Of a stretch of DNA of 64,000 nt, positions 49,201 through 60,829 are shown piece by piece. Source of the DNA: Clavelina lepadiformis (Eukaryota > Chordata > Ascidiacea > Aplousobranchia > Clavelinidae); contig NC_135247.1 in the NCBI RefSeq assembly GCF_947623445.1, positions 14,634,501 to 14,698,500 on the forward strand, written 5' to 3'. Both the position numbers and the translations under genes were made by a program. Each line of letters starts with the position of its first letter. The stretch's first letter is position 1. Below the pieces are notes generated by a model. The model saw only the letters and a program-made list of their open reading frames with translations. It made no database searches and had not been told where the DNA came from.

Positions 49201-50456
49201 GCCCTACACTACACGAATATTAGCATGATGTGATTGGTTTGTTTAGCCAATTTGCTGAAAAGCAATACTCGATGCGTGTTCTTGTTTCGTTGTGTTAAAT
49301 GTGAAAGTAATTGTTACATCATTCTAGCGGGTAATTGGTCCAGTGGTGAGTTGATTGTTAGCGCATTCGCTTGTTCACTGTTCAGTAATAGTAGGCTAGG
49401 AGGAGGAGATGATCTTTTTGCAGTTAGGTTATTGAAAGAACTTATTTCGTACGGATCCGGTACTTGTTTGCATTTTCTTCTGCAAAAACCATTTGAATGT
49501 GAAAGCCCTTATCACCTGCAAAATTAAAACTGACTTTTCCTGCTGTGATTTTTATGAGAAAATAAAGTCGAATAAAGACTTTTTGAAGAAAGTATTGTCT
49601 ACAGAAAAGTATGATTGGACGATTATGTAAATTTACAAATGCTTGAACATTGTTTTGTTTCCTAGTAAAATCCATTATTTTAGTTTTTCTTGTTGTCTTA
49701 CTACTTCAGTTGTCCCTGACGATAGGAATCCAAAATAGTCTCATACTTCTAGTAAAATATGAACCACATTTGTCTGATAGGGCTTGTTGTTCTGAAGCGT
49801 CCCGCTTTTCAATCACAAAAATATGGTAAGCCTATTTATATTATATTTTACAAAGTTTATAACAGGTATTTGTTGCTTTACTATTCTTTTTAATTTTCTC
49901 AAGAAAATGGTTTCTTCAAAAATTGGGACCAGAAGGCATCTACAAAATGCTGGATGGATGGGATGACAAAAGTGGTTATGCATTGTGCACATTTGCATTC
50001 TGTTCTGCTACTACAAACAACGATGTCATGCTATTTCGTGGAAAATGTGAAGTATATAAGTTGAGCTGGATTGCAATCATTCGCCCATGCAGTTTTTATT
50101 ACAAGTGTCCACTGCATAATTGAGGCAAATTAGATGTTACTTACATATTTAGGGCATGATCGTCCCCCCACGTGGACCAAGAAACTTTGGTTGGGACCCT
50201 TGTTTTCAACCATATGGTTATGAGCAAACGTATGTTTTTAGTTGCATCATTTTTAATGCTGAGGAAATGGTTAATGTGTCAAGAAACCTTTATGTTTTCT
50301 AATGTAAACCATAACTGAAATTTTAGCTGTGTTGGTAAGCTTGTCTTTTATAGATATGCAGAGATGACACCAGAACTGAAGAATTCAATATCTCATCGTG
50401 GAAGAGCGCTCAGTGCATTGGCAGATTTTTTCAATAACCAGAAAGAGATCAGTTAA
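46202..50456 (+). CDS. ITPA: Inosine triphosphate pyrophosphatase
   Basis: Five exons, 46202-46316, 46682-46820, 49904-50051, 50153-50229 and 50354-50456, give 582 bases and 193 residues; human ITPA has 194. Family blocks are all present: [11 protein letters not shown] at the N-terminus, [64 protein letters not shown], and [18 protein letters not shown] followed by SHRGRAL. The enzyme hydrolyses ITP, dITP and XTP to monophosphates and pyrophosphate in the cytosol, keeping deaminated purines out of nucleic acids. All expected substrate and metal-binding positions I can recall are kept. Intron 2 is 3083 bases and filled with transposons, while the other introns are short. AATAAA hexamers lie at 50635-50640 and 50713-50718. 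Confidence 0.95.
47154..47767. mobile_element. Pogo-type MITE, copy 2, in ITPA intron 2
   Basis: The 614-bp element has the same ends as the copy at 35282-35877 and is flanked by TA at 47152-47153 and 47768-47769. Identity to copy 1 is very high by eye. The main differences are an extra stretch of roughly 22 bases near 47270-47292 (ACGATTCTCCGCTTAATTCG), an absent short piece near the following ATGA, and scattered substitutions. A TA microsatellite follows its right end. Confidence 0.88.
47801..48839. mobile_element. Older hAT-type element, 1.04 kb, in ITPA intron 2
   Basis: The left end CAGCGCTTATTAACCTTTTT and the right end GGGGTTGAGAAGCACTG are an imperfect inverted pair of hAT type. The flanks AGTTAAAG and CCTTAAAC match at five of eight positions. 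The interior has no readable transposase and contains a smaller TA-flanked element at 47978-48119. Confidence 0.5.
47978..48119. mobile_element. Small TA-flanked MITE nested in a hAT-type element
   Basis: A 142-bp element begins CAGTCAGACCTCATAAATCC and ends GCTGAAATCTGACTG. TA flanks both ends (47976-47977 and 48120-48121). The termini fit pogo or Tc1-mariner MITEs. It lies within 47801-48839, so it inserted later or by chance into that copy. Confidence 0.65.
49089..49832. mobile_element. hAT-type non-autonomous element, 744 bp, in ITPA intron 2
   Basis: The element opens GGCTTACCATACGTCCCG and closes CGTCCCGCTTTT...ATGGTAAGCC, with a perfect 10-base inverted end (GGCTTACCAT/ATGGTAAGCC). 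AT-rich flanks prevent a firm target duplication call. The left part carries several TCCCG/CGGGA motifs. An open stretch at 49234-49527 has ATG-poor, low-quality coding signal and may be a transposase remnant. Confidence 0.7.
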
Positions 50457-50981
50457 TTTTGGGTATTTTGTCTCATCAGACACTGCTTAAAGGATTTATG
50501 TAAAAACCCACCAATCACCATGATACATACCTTTTGTGGTTTTGGAAGCCTCTAAAGTTTTATCAATCATAAAAATAATCAATATTTCAAAAAAGACTTT
50601 CAAGCATAAATATTTTACTCTAAAATAGTGTTTGAATAAAAGTAGTTTCCTTGCGCAACCATACTGTGTAACTACCATAACAGATTGTGGATTGGCACAG
50701 TGCAATGCCTCAAATAAATGCTCGTCAGTCACTGCTCAAATTTTGTGTCCATCATTTTATTATAATGCATAATTTTATGAATGTTTTTTTGAGGTAGGTT
50801 GTACATAAGTAACAGCTTCATCACAATATAATGAAAACACAGCATCAAATTCCTGCATATGGTGGAGTGAGTGAAATGGCGACAATAAAAGAGGCAATAA
50901 ATAATGATGCAGGACACACTTAAACGGAACAGAAAAAACACGATTAATAAAGTTATAGATATGTTAAAACTGTCATAATCC

Positions 50982-53350
50982 TTATCGCCAATCACATTCT
51001 GGCTCCCAAAACATTTCAACTTTTAAACTGGTAATTCCTTTACTTTTCGCATGTTGGGTTAAGAAGCTCTCGTAGCGACATGAGGGGTTCGTCCACATCA
51101 TCCCAGGTGCTTCCTGATTTGTGTTATTTCTTAGATGTTTGGGAACGGTTTTATCTGACGCACATGGCACAAGAGCGGAAAAGTAACTTAGCTCGGCATA
51201 CCCACGAAAGGCTCTCCCAGCTAGGTCTGATACCTTATCAGGTACAGTGGATAAAACAGCGTCAAAGATTTCTAGCAATGATTTCCAGCTGACGCCAGGC
51301 TCCCTAATGATGAAACATCGCAATGAGCTGTACTTTGCTTGGGATTTCATCAGGTTTGCCATATCGTGAGCATGGCTTTCTTTCATGTCACAATGATCGA
51401 CACAAAAGGAACGAATACTAGACAACGATTTGGCAAACAACGGAAGAAATCTTTTCCATAATTTTAAGTTATTTGTCAAAGTGAATTCACGGTGAAGTCT
51501 CAACGAGGGCAATGCAGACATGTTGCCTTTTCCTGGAAAGCTTTGTGATGAGTGATTAGACATGGTTAACCATTCCATGGCCTCAGGTGTGATACTTCCA
51601 TCAGCGAATTCCAGTGAAATTAAAGAGTCCGGAAGATGTAAACCATTATCTTGAATGCTGTTGGTATTGTCACAGAACGACATACGAATTCTGCTAAATT
51701 CCACTATCTTAAGCTTAGTCCAGTGTACAAAGATGTTGTTCCATATTGTACAGGTCTGCAAAAAAAAAAAACTGGTTTCATATTTTTGTTTAAGTTAAAA
51801 ATTGTATATAAAAATTCATTTCATATAGTAAATAATATAAATATACAAAATACAACGAAGTTGTAACATATTGACATCTTATAGGCAAAGCGTATTGAAA
51901 TCCATATGCAGTAACAAAGTAGAACATTCCATGCGACCTCATTGAAGGTAAAATCGATCGGCTGCCGATCACACGAAGCAAGCGAAAATTCCTCCAAGTT
52001 GACTAAGCGTGATAATCCTTTTTTTGTCTCAAAGATTGACTTTGGGTAGACATGACGAAATTCCAATTTGCGAATGTCCCAAGGATTCACTAACGTCTGC
52101 AAGATTTGCTCCACTTTACTGGAACATACGTCCTCAAACCTATATGCAAGAAAGGAATACATGTATAGGCCTATATTAAGACACAAGATAAAGATAAATA
52201 TTATGTATGCTATACACAACAGCTTCTAACACCAGGAATTACGCAGTGAATAAATACTTTACCTAATTGAAGCGAGATCCACTGCGAAACCGTTTATATA
52301 AGACTTTCGAAGAATTGACAGCAATACGTCCGAGAACCAGTCATAGGATGAACCGATAACAGCCATTTCCAGTTTTATGGAAGGCATTGTGAAATCGATT
52401 TGTTCTGGAATGTACATTGTTATTTTAAAGCTAAGTAATACAATTCAACTTTACACCTTATATTTGAAAAGCTGCGATCAGAGATTTATGCAATATTAGC
52501 ACACAATTAATAAAAGTAATAGACTACTAATACCTTTCTTCAGTGGTAAAATTAGGTTTTCGTTTTTGTCCGTCGTTGGTTCAAGTGCCAGTTTCAAAGC
52601 GGTTAATGCCGCCCTTGTGCAATGAACGTTTCCATTTTCATTGCGTAAGTCCAATGTTTTTAACGGATGCCTTTGCTGGCGATGCCTTACTTTGTCACAA
52701 ATCTGCTTGACGGATTTTCTCAGAAATGTGTTGTTTGCATGAGTGTGTAATGAGCATGGATCAAAGCAGGTATGCCGTGACAGATAAACACCCGCATTTT
52801 GATCGTCTTGTGCGACACACGAGTTGACTGGAAATGGCAACTGACAGATGTCATTGCACAGAAGAAAGCCTTCCACACTATACATTACCAACCGCTGCCT
52901 CATTGTTAGTGATAAACTGATTGGAAATGATCTCTCCACTAAACAGGATGGTGAAAAAGTATCATCTGTCCAAGTCGCCATAACGACGTAAGTGCAATGT
53001 CTTGATAATGCCATTGCTCGAAACCGCCATTCTGGACTCTTATCCACTTTTTCAGCAAACGGACAATCTGGTGAATGTTTTGTTTCGACCCAGAGCCTCA
53101 TCTTGCAGTTAGCATTCTTACAATCCTTTTGTTCACCAGAAAAACGAGCATGGCCTTTGTCTAACGTCAGTATGAAAATTCGCATTACATCTAATAGAGT
53201 CGATCGCGGCAACAGTTTACTCGTAACGAAAGTAAGTAACATTTCGCCCGACGATGAGATGTTGCTTTCGTTGATTAAACGATCAAACATTGCTTTAGCG
53301 ATTGATTGCCTGCACCATGCAGAGAGAGATAATGGCTTACAATTTGACAT
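50982..53350 (-). CDS. PRAME/LRRC14-like leucine-rich repeat protein, intact copy
   Basis: Four exons, 53350-52534, 52404-52263, 52139-51938 and 51755-50982, have matching phases and give 1935 bases, 644 residues. The order follows PRAME and LRRC14. First is an N-terminal helical block (SIAKAMFDRLINES, then FVTSKLLPRSTLLDVM) and a Cys-containing insert (DCKNANCKMRLW). Next is HPLKTLDLRNEN, the linker FTMPSIKLEMAV corresponding to the IPVEV segment, and leucine-rich repeats (ILQTLVNPWDIRKLEF, GLSRLVNLEEFSLAS, PDSLISLEFADGSI), then a C-terminal repeat block (SSLRCFIIREPGVSW). Vertebrate members serve as Cullin-2 substrate receptors (PRAME) or modulators of NF-kB signalling (LRRC14). Which role applies here is unknown. 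At 644 residues it is longer than either (about 500). A disabled tandem copy lies 8 kb upstream. Confidence 0.8.
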
Positions 53351-55423
53351 TTTATTCGCTTGGATGTAACTATGGAACCTTTAAAAGCAAATTATTGAAA
53401 CCCCTTAACATAACGTAACTAAATAACTAACTAAAAACTACGAACTAAATCGTATTATCTTAAGTATTATTTTTGTATTATTATTAATACAGTATTATCA
53501 TCACACCTTCCAAAGATTATTATCATTGGTGTGTATTGTTGCTCTACAAACTCGGGCTAACCAACACGCCCTTCTTTTGTGCTATGGCCACCAGAAACCG
53601 GGATGGGGTTTCTTTTACCGTGGGTTTATTATCCCATCCACTGATGTACAGCATTGAAGCAATTTTAAATCACCAGTTTCTTGAACACACCACCTGCTTG
53701 TCTATTTAATTTTTCGCTTTTTTAAGCTTATGTTTTATGGATTTAACTTAAGTATAGGTTTAGTGGTGGTGCTAGTTGTTGCCAGCAATTGGCACGTATT
53801 AGTAACAACTGGCTTGATTTTATGTCCCCACCACACTTTTGACGAAAAATAAATGAATGAAATGCATATTTAGGACAACAGTGCATCATTTCAGCTATTT
53901 AGCGATATGTTGCACAAACCACACTTACAAAGCCAAATTAACATGCATGAAGGCAAGAGTTTCATTGCTGTATTGTTGTAACGTAGATGTGGGGAAGTTA
54001 TTATGTTCTCAGTGCTATATTGAACAAGGCTCGCTGGGTTGGCAATTAAATACTGATTAGTGTCAGGTGATGCTTATCTTCAGCATAGAAATTAAGGTTA
54101 GTAAGGCCAATAAAGCTACAGCTAAAAGGCAAAATTTTCCTGCACTTAAGTATGTTTAAACCTTCAAACCAAAGGCTACTTGCTTGTGGATGTCTAGCCA
54201 TAAACACCAAAGCCTTTCTATTCAGTGCTCACAGACCAACAGTAAATCAAACCCGTTGCCGTCATGCACATAGTCACATTAGAAAATAGAAGCCAACGTT
54301 GATCATAACATCATTGAAAAATTCTTTGTTTGGTATAGTTAGTACTTACCGACAAATCATTTTTGGTTTAAGTTCGACGTATCGTTAACAGTAGGCTAGC
54401 TCACCCTTCAACGAACAGCCACTACTGTACTGCCCGCTTCAAACAATGACGCACTGTACGGTTGACTGAATGTGTAATTACAGTACTGTGTTACACAGGG
54501 TCTTTTCTCTTTTTTAATGGGCGCTCTCCACGGCGTGCGGTTATTACATCTTGCCCTCAGCTCCAAATGTAGGTTACAAGGAAACATCTGCTCAGATCTG
54601 CAGCAGCAGCTGTCAGTTTGATCATTTCCTCTAATCGGTTGATCAATCATCCTGACACATGATTCTACAAAAGCAATAAAGCGACTTCTACAATAGCGGG
54701 TTGTGTAACGCAAAGTAGCATACGCCAGTGACAAAAAATTCACAAAAATAATTATTAGTTTTGATGCTCTGAAAACAGATATTTCTGTTAGCATATTGCT
54801 ACTATACTTTATAGTTAGGTTCTTTACTTCTTTGTGCTGATTCAAAATCTTAAAAACTCATGGCCACACAGCTCCTGCTTTGTTAAGTCGATATTTGAAA
54901 AATTTTAATAAAGGAATGTCGAAATGTTAATGTACGCCCAAATCTACAATAAAAACTGGTCAAGAGTTGCAAATGAAAAGTGTTATTTCAGGAGTGAGTA
55001 TTACACCGTAAGTAGGTCACGCAGCCTATTGTTAAACAAATGATTAGCTTAGTTAGAAGAATGGGAGAATGAGAGAATGGGAGAACGGAATGGAGAATGG
55101 AACACGTTTGCAACTAATGTACGCATTGAATAAAGCGAATTCTGACGCATATGGCTAACCATATGTTTGGTCACCAACCCCTTTAAAGAATTTTTGAAGA
55201 CTGCGAAACTCACGTAAAGGAATCTCAAAAAATTACTAAATTTTTAACTTTTGCGTGTCGTAATACGGAATTGTTGCTATACTACAACAATCCTTCCACG
55301 AAATCATATAATATTCTTTTTAAGCGTACTGTATTACTGTCATGTTCTTATTTTGCAGCACAAAACCACCTTCGAGTCACAAAACCACCTGAATAAGTGC
55401 AGGCGAGATTCATCAGTGTAGAG
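53351..55423. other. 5' flank of the PRAME-like gene, partly duplicated at 63.9 kb
   Basis: No gene is supported. The segment about 54575-54700 (CAAGGAAACATCTGCT, TCAGTTTGATCATT, AAAGCAATAAAGCGACTT) is matched by 63910-63990, upstream of the disabled copy. A minus-strand frame of 145 codons at 54845-54408 runs through it but shows no domain and is not preserved in the other copy. Confidence 0.45.
55056..55101 (+). repeat. Short purine-rich minisatellite
   Basis: Several imperfect units of GAATGGGAGAAT-like sequence follow one another. The run grows out of a dispersed repeat whose sister at 27339-27412 has only one such unit. Confidence 0.6.
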
Positions 55424-55765
55424 CAGTGATTCCCAAACCGTGTATACTGCCACAGATTCTCAAGTGTACCGCAAATCTTTTTCAAATTTTGGAAAAGATC
55501 TGTATAAATATTTAAAATAAGGCATGCAGACAAGCATTTGCGACTTAAAAGCTCTGTAACTGCTTCAATAGCTGATAAATAAGCACATGTGACGATGAAA
55601 CCAATTATGGAATTGCCGATAGAGTACCGGTTGGGTAATTGCCACGTCATTAACACGTGAAAATAAATTTTTTTAAAAAACAACTTCTCTTCTCTTGTAA
55701 GTGTGCCGCGAGCGTTTTATAATTTTTTTAGTGTGCCACAAGCTGAAAAAGTTTGGGAACCACTG
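55424..55765. mobile_element. hAT-type MITE, 342 bp
   Basis: The element starts CAGTGATTCCCAAACC and ends GTTTGGGAACCACTG. The flanks GTGTAGAG (55416-55423) and GTGTAGGG (55766-55773) form an 8-bp target duplication with one mismatch. TGCCAC/GTGCCAC motifs lie near both ends. Minus-strand open stretches across it are fortuitous. Confidence 0.8.
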
Positions 55766-55773
55766 GTGTAGGG

Positions 55774-58700
55774 AAAAGAAAGTATATAAAAGTCTAAAGA
55801 TTACCAGGTTAACGTAGCCTATATCTTTCGCATGCATTTGGTTCCTATTATACAACGCTGAAGCAACAGCAACTGAATGCAGGTACATAATAAATTTCAA
55901 TACCGTTTAAATGTCAACAATAATTACAAGTTGAATTCTTACGTCGTTGCAACGATCAGTATATTTATATGTTACACAAATCGTTCCCGAAAGTTACATC
56001 ATACTCGTCTCAGATAACTTTCGTAAGTTAATTTACATTGCGTAAATATATAGCCTAAGTATTAACTACCTATATCAATAGTTATCCGAGAACCACATGC
56101 TGTTACTGCAGCGCTATGATCGCTTTTAAAATCTCGCTCCGTTCCCTCATAGAATTGTAGCTAAATCTGCTGCAGCGTTTTAACAGATAGTTGCTACTTT
56201 TATATAGTTTTGACGATTTTTAGCACTTTAAGCTGACTAACCTTAGTTTTTGCACGTATAACGTTTTTCTGTCTTCATGTGACGTGTTTATAAAATAATA
56301 ACAGAATAACATGATCAACACACTGCATTTAAAATTGCTTGAGTAATTCCATAAAAGCAATACATTTTAGTTTTCCCATGTTTTTCATGCTAAATTCCAA
56401 TACGATGTTGATTTATTTCACCTAAAAACAGTCTAATTCCGATATTTTTGAATTTATTCCCGAGTTGGGTTTGTTTCCTTAAAGAAATTCGCATTTGCGC
56501 CTAGCTATTATTTGCTTATGTCCAACTATTCTCATTTTTGTCTTTGCATGTATTCATGTGAACATTAATAAGTTAACACCATCATTGGTTTTGCACCTAC
56601 CGAGTATATACGAACTTCATTGACAAACTTATACTCCTTAAACATTATAATTTATAATTGGATACTGTATGCAGGTGTCCATGCAAGCTTTGTTTTTCGC
56701 TGTCCTATACCCCTTATTTGTTGACTTGACCACACGTTACTGGTATACATCTGAGTGCGTCAGGGCGTGTGTGCAGCATAAATTTTATTCTGCGCAGGTT
56801 ATCTGGTTAGACAGCTGCATTAGCAAAAATCGTCCATAGTTGCATTAATTTAGTAACGTGTTAGCTATCACGTTTCTCTAAGTTAAGATATTCTGTTAAT
56901 GTGATTTGGCATAAAGATACCATGTGTTGCAAAATCAGTATATTGTTGGTTTAAATATAATTCTGCTCAGTTCTGTTTATGTAACCATACGCAATTATTT
57001 TGCGCTATTGCAGGCATTAAGAGCTGTTACTTAGAAGTTAATTAGAGTTAAGTTAGAAGTCAATTAGAAGCTAGAAACTCCACTGTTAAAGCTTACTGGA
57101 AATGAAAATTTTTTTTTATGCGCATTAGAGTCCTATGTCGAATCAATTGGATTGGTATGACGTCATGTTTATTTTATGTTAACCATGTCTGCTGTTTACA
57201 ACTTAATTATTTCGGTGTTCAACATTCGTACTTTTATAAGATTCAGCAATCAATTCATCTGAAGTGTATGGTTCAAACTAACTCGCTGTATATGAGAAAG
57301 GATCTTTTAAATGTTCCCACATCAGCTTGCCTAATGTGTCCAGTTTTTTTATCATTTTCCGCGAGCCCTCAAGCAAAATACTTGTTATTGTCTTTGTAAT
57401 TATTCGCTGTTAGTTTTTGTACTTTTATGAGTCATATTTTGTTGCGTAAGTAAATCGTGTACATGTTTTTTTATAAGCATACAAAATTTGGAGGTACACT
57501 ACAGTCTGGGTTATGCTTAGATGATTGCAATTTTAAGGCTCAAATTTAATTAAAATACCGATAACCTTCACTGTAAAATAGTGTTAACAAGTAAAACTGC
57601 ATGTCTATAGTAAGCATGTAGCGGTGTCCCAAAATGCACGAAACGCAAAAAGTTTGTTTTTATTTCGTTTTGAATATCACTTTAATACGCCTTAAGCGAA
57701 ATTTATTTTCGTGTCTATGTGGATAACACAGCAGCCAAATTATAGTTTTCACTTTAGAGACGCCATGTACAACTTATTAGACCGTATACATCAAATATTG
57801 TTGTGGAAGTAAATCATGTAGCCTAGATATTATTTTTTATAAGCATACAAAATTTGGAGGTACACTAGAGTCCGGGTTATGCTTAGCAGTTTGCAATTTT
57901 AACGCTCTAATTATGCTTACTGTACTCTTAACCTAACATACTCAAATTAATAAATTACATTAACTGTATCAAAATAAAAAATGCAACACAATAGTCTGTA
58001 AAGAAATAGAAACATCTCATGACCAAAATACATGTGAAAATGATTGGCAGACAGATGTGTGTATTTGCATTAATAGAGATATCTTCGAGTGCACATGAGA
58101 GTAAACATGTCTAGCCGCTATGCTTAACATATGCTAATACTGTATATTTGAGAAAAAGTTTCGATGGATATGCTTATGAAAAAATGTATTTAGACTATAT
58201 GATCCCATTCAAAATCATGGAGTTTTAGGGCTCTGCTGCCTAATTTTGCAGGAGCATATACTGAATTACAGTGGAAAACTTCGTGATCTCCTGTTCATAG
58301 CAGTTCTTTTTAAAGAAACATAGTAGCCTACAGTTTCTGCTGTGATTGAGAACTGCCTGTTTTAAGCTCTATGCCAGACATTAACGATAAGTCAGGTTCA
58401 AAACCTAACTGTTGGCAACCGCTTGTAACGTCCGCAGCTCGCACGATATGAACGCATGGGCTTACATGTGCTATCGTAATTCCAGGTTCGATGAATAATG
58501 AAACTTTAACAAAAATAAAGTGGCCTCGATACAGCGATGCCCTCCCTTAGCGACACAGCTTAGGAACAACAGTGAATGACGGTTTTCAACGAATTTCAGC
58601 TCAGGTTGTCAAAGCAAACGTTTGTCAATAACCAAATCGTACGAAAAATACAGACACAAACGACATAACTAATGATACCAACTGCCTACTAAGTACTAAC

Positions 58701-59739
58701 TGTAGCTATTCTGAATCATACAAAATGAGATACTCAAAACCAGCGCTTCGAACGCAACAATGGCTAAATTTAAGGTTGATAGATGCAAACAAAATTTGGA
58801 AGAAAGTATCTAAAAATCGCCTGCAAACTTGGAAGAAATCTTAACGATATCGTGGCGAAGTTTCGACGTTATGCGTAGCTTTACCTATTCAAAACTTGCT
58901 ACCAAGTTTGTTGACATACATACATACTCATAGACAATAGAAATTTGAGAAATGAATTTTTCAATGCCGAGAGAAATTTTCGTTGGCCTTGCTTCTTTTA
59001 TGTTATGCTAATGTTTTCAACAGCATTTTAGTAATCTGTACCGGTACTTTAGTTGTTTTTTTTAAATGCTGCTGCAAGTGCAATATTTGCCCTTAATTTG
59101 GTTCATTTAAAGGCTAATCCATGTTAAAACAAGTATGTGGCCTCATTTCGGCAATTTATTAAACATTTGCAGATTAAAAAAGCGAAATATAAATGTTGGA
59201 ATCAATGCTTAATTAAGTTAAACTTTTGAAACACATAGATATAAAATTCTAGCCGTGAGAAGTCTCCCCTGCCTAAGTAATTTATACTTATGGACCATCA
59301 CCTTTAAATGCAACAATGGAGTAATTATGACGTTTTATACACGTGTTTTTCAGTTTTATTACTGCGTTTTTCAGTAGACTGGATTGACGGCTGTCAGTAG
59401 CCACGATATAAAACATTTGTGTTCCTGTATTTGGTCCAGGTAGTTGCAACGTTGTGGTCTTTATGCGGATTATGTAAGACCTATACCCAGCGCCACAGCT
59501 GTTGCTATTCACGAAAAGGTTTAACATAGTTTTAAATCAGCCTAGTTGGCAGGCGACATACTTTTAAAATTACCCTACAGTACTGGTTTACTGCCTTGTT
59601 GGCAAGCGGTATAAATTTGAATCTCCACATTGTTTTACAACTTTTTCTCCATTAATTTATTAGCTGCTGATCGAGAAAATTGGAATTTCTGTGGTCTTCG
59701 TGCAAGATAAAACTAAGTTACTGCATAGTTTTTACGCTG
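55774..59739. other. Gene-poor stretch
   Basis: No gene is supported. It contains a segment near 56335-56385 shared with 6478-6525 and the direct repeat described separately at 57455-57902. A plus-strand frame of 93 codons at 57118-57399 begins with ATG but has no domain and sits beside repeats. Confidence 0.35.
57455..57902 (+). repeat. Two direct copies of a 90-base segment
   Basis: The segment TATAAGCATACAAAATTTGG followed by AGGTACACTA and GGGTTATGCTTAG occurs near 57471-57540 and again near 57838-57902, about 360 bases apart. Differences are few. The pair might mark a duplicated mobile fragment. Confidence 0.7.
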
Positions 59740-60470
59740 CCGTGGAGGTAGTAGGTCCTGGTTTCCCTTTTTTTGGTTGAGCCTAGTCAGCTATAGATAA
59801 GTTTCCAATCCTACCGATGAGTCAGTAGGCTACTATCGCGTTTGTGTTTGGTCCTGAACCCTTGCGTGGAAGCAATGGAAACGGTTTCCTTGTTGGTTTA
59901 ACCTAGTCAGCTATAGTTAAATTTCAAACCCTGCCGTGGAAGCAGTAGAATCTGATTTGTGTTTGGTTTCAAACCTTGCAGTTGATCCCGGTTTCCTGTT
60001 TGATTTAGCCTCCAATTACTGTTAGTACCAAAACCTGCCGTGGAACCAGTCGAATCATGTTCTATTTAGTCGGCAACAGTAAGGCGATGTATTCCGATTT
60101 CTTTATCTAACGCTTGGTTGGCAAAATTGAAGTTCCAAAGTTTCCGTGTTGAAGATTGATTACGGTTTCCCTTTGCCTCGCCTGATCCGCGATAGCCGGT
60201 TCCCAAGTCTTGTATTCCATTTCTTATATCTGGTCCCAGTACTTGCCGTTGTGGCAATAGGCTCCAGTTTCAGTCAAGGCCCCTAACTTTGCTTTGAAGG
60301 CAGTTGATTTCGTTTGGTCGGCGTTCAGCTCCTAGCCTAAATCCAACCTGGTTGGCAATGGAGCTTGTAACTGAAGTTAGGCTTTTAGGTCTGACTTGTT
60401 GGCAGTCGATTCTCTTTTTTGACTTGTTTTGTGTTACAGAGTGTTTACAAGTTGGGACCTGAAGTTGTTG
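59737..60470 (+). repeat. Degenerate tandem array of roughly 100-base units
   Basis: Variants of CCTGCCGTGGAAGCAGTAG appear at about 59737, 59860, 59930, 60031, 60245 and 60288. They are often followed by GGTTTCC plus TTTGGTT. A linked block, CCTAGTCAGCTATAG, occurs at about 59784 and 59905. Units are diverged and of uneven length. The array ends just before the reading frame at 60560. Confidence 0.6.
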
Positions 60471-60559
60471 CGTTGTTTTTCGGCTGTTAATTCGTTTTGG
60501 GCAACTTGTTCACTATCAAGCAATTGGCGCCACTAAGTGCGACCGAATGCCCTAAACCT

Positions 60560-60829
60560 ATGGATCGCAATAGCCAGAAGCATTTGACGGTGCGTTCACA
60601 GTTACTGCTGCCCGATTCGAGGATGGATTCTCCTGCCCCCAGCTGTGCGCCTCCAAGCGTCCCCTTGGAAATGGGAACCGTTCCAGACCGAGATTGTTTA
60701 AATTTTTATCATGATTCAGCTCCTGAGATCACTGTGGCACAAGAGTTTTCTTATACCCAGTCGGTATCCCTCTCTCCTTTCACGATTGTCGTTCCGTCCA
60801 ATATGTTCGAACCAGGTGGCATTGTGTAA
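60560..60829 (+). CDS. Unassigned 89-residue reading frame after a tandem array
   Basis: I do not recognise this product. The frame starts at ATG 60560 (MDRNSQKHLTVRS), is Ser/Pro-rich in the middle (DSPAPSCAPPSVPLEMG) and ends FEPGGIV. It remains open upstream to about 60497 without another ATG. The sequence just before the ATG contains TTGGCGCCACTAAGTG. The TGGCGCC core resembles a reverse-transcription primer binding site, so the array plus frame could be the left part of an LTR retroelement. This is speculative; no protease, reverse transcriptase or integrase is present downstream. Composition alone is weak evidence for a real protein. Confidence 0.25.
   Translation: MDRNSQKHLTVRSQLLLPDSRMDSPAPSCAPPSVPLEMGTVPDRDCLNFYHDSAPEITVAQEFSYTQSVSLSPFTIVVPSNMFEPGGIV

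Noticed and set aside
53000-53369. Plus-strand frame of about 125 codons
   Set aside because: It is antisense to exon 1 of the intact PRAME-like gene.
55348-55900. Minus-strand frames of 111 and 75 codons
   Set aside because: They lie across a hAT-type MITE and its flanks and show no domain.
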